Shown here: positions 60,821-64,000 of the stretch, in pieces
How the letters are laid out: each line of letters opens with the position of its first letter
Position numbering within the stretch: the stretch's first letter is position 1
Source: Tessaracoccus oleiagri
Lineage (GTDB): Bacteria > Actinomycetota > Actinomycetes > Propionibacteriales > Propionibacteriaceae
DNA length: 64,000 nucleotides
Assembly (NCBI RefSeq): GCF_900103275.1
Contig: NZ_FNGP01000006.1
Location: forward strand, 107,872 to 171,871
Direction: 5' to 3'
Position numbers and translations under genes: made by a program
The notes under the pieces: generated by a model
Told to the model about the DNA's origin: nothing
What the model saw: the letters and a program-made list of their open reading frames with translations, nothing else
Databases searched by the model: none

Positions 60821-61681
60821 ATGCGAAAGCTTCTGTCTGTAGCCGCTGCCTCGTTGGCCGCCACCCTCGCTCTCACCGCGTGCTCCAGCACCGGTGGCGA
60901 CGCGGCCGAGACGCCCTCCCCCACCGTCGACGACGCCACCACGGCGGCCGGCGGCGAGCTCCAGGAGGTCATCGTCGGCGCGAGCCCCGTGCCGCACGCG
61001 AAGATCCTCGAGTTCGTCCGCGACAACCTGGCCGCCGATGCCGGCATCAGCATCGAGATCCGGGAGTTCGACGACTACGTCCTGCCCAACCAGGCGCTCA
61101 ACGACGGAGAACTCGACGCCAACTACTTCCAGCACGTGCCCTACTTCGAGGCCGAGGTCGCCGAGAAGGGCTACGAGTTCGAGCACGGTGAAGGTGTCCA
61201 CATCGAGCCGCTGCGCCTGTTCTCCAGCAAGGTGAGCGACCCGGCGGAGATCGAGGACGGCGCCACCGTCGCGATCACCAACGACGTCTCCAACCAGGCC
61301 CGTGGCCTGCTCCTGCTCCAGGAGGCCGGCCTGCTCGAGAACATCGACCTCGAGTCCTCCGTCCTCGAGCTGACCGAGGAGCAGAACCCGAAGGGCCTGC
61401 AGTTCGAGGAGACCCAGCCCGAGGTCGTCGTCCAGCTGATCGACGACCCCGCCGTGGACGTCGCCGTAATCAACGCGAACTTCGTCCTGACCGCCGGCCT
61501 CAACCCCGAGGACGCCATCTTCTCCGAGTCCGTCGAGGGCAACCCCTACGCGAACATCGTCGCGTGGCGCGCCGACAACGACAACGAGGGCGTCCAGGTC
61601 CTCGACGAGCTGCTGCACTCCGACGAGGTCGCCGAGTTCATCGAGACCACCTGGCCCTCGGGTGACGTGGTCGCCGGCTGA
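60821..61681 (+). CDS. metQ: Methionine-binding lipoprotein (NlpA family)
   Basis: This 286-residue binding protein has the lipobox ALTAC near residue 21, a Ser/Thr/Asp linker, and the NlpA fold with VGASPVPHAKILEFV, FDDYVLPNQALNDGELDANYFQH, ITNDVSNQARGLLLLQ and VINANFVLTAG. It captures methionine outside the membrane for MetNI. AAAGGAA precedes the ATG. Confidence 0.94.
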   Translation: MRKLLSVAAASLAATLALTACSSTGGDAAETPSPTVDDATTAAGGELQEVIVGASPVPHAKILEFVRDNLAADAGISIEIREFDDYVLPNQALNDGELDANYFQHVPYFEAEVAEKGYEFEHGEGVHIEPLRLFSSKVSDPAEIEDGATVAITNDVSNQARGLLLLQEAGLLENIDLESSVLELTEEQNPKGLQFEETQPEVVVQLIDDPAVDVAVINANFVLTAGLNPEDAIFSESVEGNPYANIVAWRADNDNEGVQVLDELLHSDEVAEFIETTWPSGDVVAG

Positions 61682-61710
61682 TCGGTTCCGCCTGATCGGT
61701 AACGGCCTGT

Positions 61711-61744
61711 GAGGGGTCGTCGTGGTTCGCCACGGCGGCCCCTC
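61711..61744 (+). terminator. Terminator behind metQ
   Basis: GAGGGG and GTCGTGG pair with CCACGGC and CCCCTC (two blocks separated by a 2-base mismatch) around TTCG, followed by TTCGTTTGCT. It starts 30 bases after the stop codon. Confidence 0.75.
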
Positions 61745-61832
61745 TTCGTTTGCTCGGCTGGTTCGTCCGAGTTGTCCACAGGCGGCCGACGGGGTGCTGG
61801 CGTGACCCGGCCGACCGGCTAAGAATGGGGGC

Positions 61833-62204
61833 GTGCGACGACGAGGTGAGCGTGGGCTGAGCGGCTCCGTGCAGGTGACCCTGCTGCTGCCGTTCGTGCT
61901 CGGTATCTTCCTGCTGGCGCTGCAGTGGGCCATGTACAGCTGGGCCGAGACGACGGCGCAGGCCGCGGCCCAGGACGGCGCCCGCGCGGCCGCGGCGTTC
62001 AACGGGACCGCCGCCCACGGTCGATCCGTCGCCTTCGCCGCCGCCGACAACGGCTCCCTCGACACCATTCGCGCCGACGTGCGGCGCGGCCCCCGCGTCA
62101 GTTCGGCCACCGTCACCGGCCGGGCCCTCGGGGTCATTCCCCTGTTTCCCGTCACCGTCAGCGTCACCGCCGACACACCCACCGAGCGACTCACCCAACC
62201 ATAA
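61833..62204 (+). CDS. TadE-like pilus/secretion protein
   Basis: This 123-residue protein begins with a positively charged stretch and GSVQVTLLLPFVLGIFLLALQWA, a TadE-like class III signal/membrane helix. AQAAAQDGARAAAA follows, then a short extracellular domain. TadE-like proteins accompany tight-adherence (Flp) pilus systems or act as small surface proteins. The GTG start opens a group with another TadE-like gene at 63712. Confidence 0.72.
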   Translation: MRRRGERGLSGSVQVTLLLPFVLGIFLLALQWAMYSWAETTAQAAAQDGARAAAAFNGTAAHGRSVAFAAADNGSLDTIRADVRRGPRVSSATVTGRALGVIPLFPVTVSVTADTPTERLTQP

Positions 62205-62216
62205 GGATCCCTCCGT

Positions 62217-62819
62217 ATGAAGAAGTTCGTTGCCCTCGCAGTCGCCAGCCTCGGCCTCGCCGTGGGTTGCACCTCCCAGCCCGAGCCCGACGTGTCCGCG
62301 TCGGCGTCAGCGTCGGCGTCGCCCAGCTTGGTTCCGAGTGTTTCCAGTTCCCCGAGCGTCGAGCCGAGCCCGAGCCCCAAGCCGAGCCCCTCTCCGACTT
62401 CGACCCTGTCACCCGAGCAGGAAGCGGCGGTTGAAACTGTCCTTGAGTACTTCCGGCTAAAGAACGAGATTCGGAAAGACCCAAGCCGAGACTTCCAACC
62501 GCTCGCCGACATCACTACCGGCCAAATTCAGCGTGAACTGGTGGAGGAGGTCGAGCTCTTCGGAACCCAGGGATTCAAGCAAGTGGGCGATGTGACCTAC
62601 GAGGTCCAAGAGGTAGGCGCCCAATCGGCCAGTGGCTTGCCGGTCCAGGTCTGTAGCGACAGCAGCGGTTCCGATGTCGTCAACGACGCGACGGGGGAAT
62701 CTGTTCTTACTGAGGATCGGGCGCACTTTGTCCGGTTCAATCTGACGGTTCTACAAGAGAACAACACTCTGAAAGTCGCCAGTGGGCAGATCGAAGAGGT
62801 GTCCTCGTGCGATGGCTAG
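62217..62819 (+). CDS. Putative lipoprotein with Ser/Pro repeats
   Basis: This 200-residue lipoprotein has the lipobox LAVGC (residue 18), then Ser-Ala and Ser-Pro repeats to about residue 60. A compact domain follows with EQEAAVETVLEYFRLKNEIRKDP, which looks like a short helix pair, and a cysteine pair near the end. Base composition falls to visibly lower GC from about 62400 on. No function is recognised. It overlaps the next gene by 13 bases. Confidence 0.65.
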   Translation: MKKFVALAVASLGLAVGCTSQPEPDVSASASASASPSLVPSVSSSPSVEPSPSPKPSPSPTSTLSPEQEAAVETVLEYFRLKNEIRKDPSRDFQPLADITTGQIQRELVEEVELFGTQGFKQVGDVTYEVQEVGAQSASGLPVQVCSDSSGSDVVNDATGESVLTEDRAHFVRFNLTVLQENNTLKVASGQIEEVSSCDG

Positions 62820-63715
62820 GTACCCTAAGCGCCTTGTCTCTCGCCTTAGCCATGGCACTCGCTACAACACCTGATGCACGCGCAAATTCGTGCACCTCTG
62901 AGATTGTCACCGAGTTCGGCACAATCAAAACCGCCATCAGATGCGTAGTCCAAGGCGGCAGCGAGGGCGGCGCCAGAGCGCCCGTTAAGACCGACAAGAG
63001 GTGCTATACGGCGAGCGGCGACGTCGTCAGTTGCATCAGCTTCGGCGGAAAATGGAACCCTACCAAACAGTGCTATTCGCGGCCCAAGGACGTTCAACCC
63101 GCCATGAGCGATCCTGTGTGGGAGGGGAATACAGATGGTCAGATCATGGAATGCGCGCGCGGGGATATGAACGGTTGGAGCATGTCTTGGGACTGGTGGC
63201 AAGCTACCCCCGAGACAGCGCAGTTGCCGGACCCTGCCGTTCTCGCCCAGCGCGCAGTAGACAGCATGAGCCTTGACCCCATCACCATGGGCATCTTCCC
63301 TAAATCAGTCGCAGACGATCCCGATTCGCTGGGTTATGTGGGTTGGAATACGTGGATGTGGGCGGATTCACCCTCTGACCAGACGTGGGGGCCGATCACC
63401 GCGTCCGCGAGCGCGGGCGGCTACACGGTGACTGCCACGGCGGTGGTGGACCGCGTCGTTTGGGACATGGGCAATGGCGACACCGTCTCGTGCGGGAAGG
63501 GCACGCCGTGGCGGCCGCGCTTCACCAACAACGAACCATCGCCGGATTGCGGCTACGTCTACGAGCAGCCCGGCCGCTACACCATCACCGCCACGAGCTA
63601 CTGGTCGGTGAACTGGAGTGGCATCGGCGAGACCGGTGTCATCCCGTTGGAGCTCAGCGACACCCGGGAACTGGTCGTCGCCGAGGTGCAGGTCGTCACC
63701 ACCACCGGCCGATGA
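62807..63715 (+). CDS. Secreted protein with PKD-like C-terminal domain
   Basis: This 302-residue protein has a signal peptide (residues 1-27, ending ARA), a Cys-rich middle (RCYTASGDVVSCISFGG, KQCYSRPKD) and a C-terminal beta domain with VWDMGNGDTVSCGKG and CGYVYEQPGRYTITATSYW. The C-terminal part resembles PKD-like repeats of actinobacterial surface proteins. The GC content rises sharply near 63380, so the 5' two thirds have a different composition. GTG start. Its stop overlaps the next start (ATGA). Confidence 0.65.
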   Translation: MRWLGTLSALSLALAMALATTPDARANSCTSEIVTEFGTIKTAIRCVVQGGSEGGARAPVKTDKRCYTASGDVVSCISFGGKWNPTKQCYSRPKDVQPAMSDPVWEGNTDGQIMECARGDMNGWSMSWDWWQATPETAQLPDPAVLAQRAVDSMSLDPITMGIFPKSVADDPDSLGYVGWNTWMWADSPSDQTWGPITASASAGGYTVTATAVVDRVVWDMGNGDTVSCGKGTPWRPRFTNNEPSPDCGYVYEQPGRYTITATSYWSVNWSGIGETGVIPLELSDTRELVVAEVQVVTTTGR

Positions 63716-64000
63716 AGAGCCGCAGACACCGGGAGCGTGGCGCGATCGCCGTGTGGACCGCGGTCGGGCTGCTCGGCTTCCTGCTGGCGATCGGGATCGG
63801 TGTGGACTTCTCGGGCCACGCCCGGGCCACGCAGGAAGCCCGGGCGGTGGCCGCCGAAGCAGCCCGGGCCGGCGGACAACGCATCACCCTCACAGGCGGC
63901 CGGGCCGCACCCGCACAACAGGCCGCCGCCTCGGCAGCGGAGCGCTTCGCCGCACGGTCCGGCTTCCACGCCACAGCCACCGTCAACGGCACCAGGATCA
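63712..64000 (+). CDS. TadE/TadG-like protein (partial)
   Basis: The first 96 residues are inside the window. A basic start with RERGAIAVWTAVGLLGFLLAIGIGVDFSG is the classic TadE/TadG N-terminal helix, followed by QEARAVAAEAARAGGQ. It overlaps the preceding gene by 4 bases and continues beyond the right edge. Confidence 0.75.
   Translation, partial: MKSRRHRERGAIAVWTAVGLLGFLLAIGIGVDFSGHARATQEARAVAAEAARAGGQRITLTGGRAAPAQQAAASAAERFAARSGFHATATVNGTRI

Noticed and set aside
62290..62400. Ser-Ala/Ser-Pro coding repeats as a CRISPR or tandem-repeat locus.
   Set aside because: The repeats are short and in frame and encode an ordinary lipoprotein linker.

Overview
The window is GC-rich, gene-dense DNA from an actinobacterium. 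Clues are the conserved dnaX-ybaB-recR block with a small SRP RNA upstream, DUF1707 and DUF2277 proteins, an IclR-controlled histidine pathway, frequent GTG/TTG starts and a MetP/MetS-type transporter pair. A member of the Propionibacteriaceae is plausible, but that placement is inference. No insertion sequence, prophage or CRISPR array is visible.

Layout. 1-20 kb is mostly housekeeping: a phosphoesterase tail, tRNA-Pro, an aminodeoxychorismate lyase-like enzyme, DedA, two paralogous lipoproteins behind thymidine phosphorylase, an acyl-CoA dehydrogenase and a fatty acyl-CoA ligase flanking an MFS transporter, a divergent response regulator and histidine kinase, a DUF2254 membrane protein, an ABC-2 exporter, and recR-ybaB-dnaX followed by SRP RNA and tRNA-Ser. 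20.3-41.6 kb is a glycosaminoglycan (chondroitin/hyaluronan) utilisation locus. 41.7-44 kb holds a cold-shock protein and a MetP/MetS-type importer. 44-50.2 kb is the histidine utilisation cluster hutH-hutI-hutU-hutR with divergent hutG. 50.2-58.4 kb has a HAD hydrolase, an RsmC-like methyltransferase, an HtrA-type protease, SerB, a glutathionyl-hydroquinone-reductase-like protein, an M20 amidohydrolase and membrane proteins. After an orphan PemK/MazF-like gene comes the methionine transporter metN-metI-metQ. The right end begins a TadE-type secretion/pilus region.

The main discovery is the 20.3-41.6 kb locus. Two Tat-type exported polysaccharide lyases (a PL8 enzyme and a chondroitinase-ABC-type enzyme) would cut the polymer outside the cell. 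A solute-binding lipoprotein and two permeases would import sulfated unsaturated disaccharides. Three sulfatases without signal peptides, all of Cys type, would remove sulfate in the cytoplasm after activation by the radical-SAM maturase at the left edge. A GH88 unsaturated glucuronyl hydrolase, KduI and KduD would then convert the unsaturated uronate to 2-keto-3-deoxygluconate. A DUF2264 protein of uncertain role is embedded in the locus. A GntR/LacI-type hybrid regulator sits in the middle. Four near-identical 18-bp boxes, all oriented with transcription and overlapping possible -35 elements, precede both lyase genes, the transporter-sulfatase operon and the regulator itself; a degenerate fifth box precedes the third sulfatase. 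I read these as the regulon's operator. KDG kinase, KDPG aldolase, amino-sugar genes and the ABC ATPase are not in the window.
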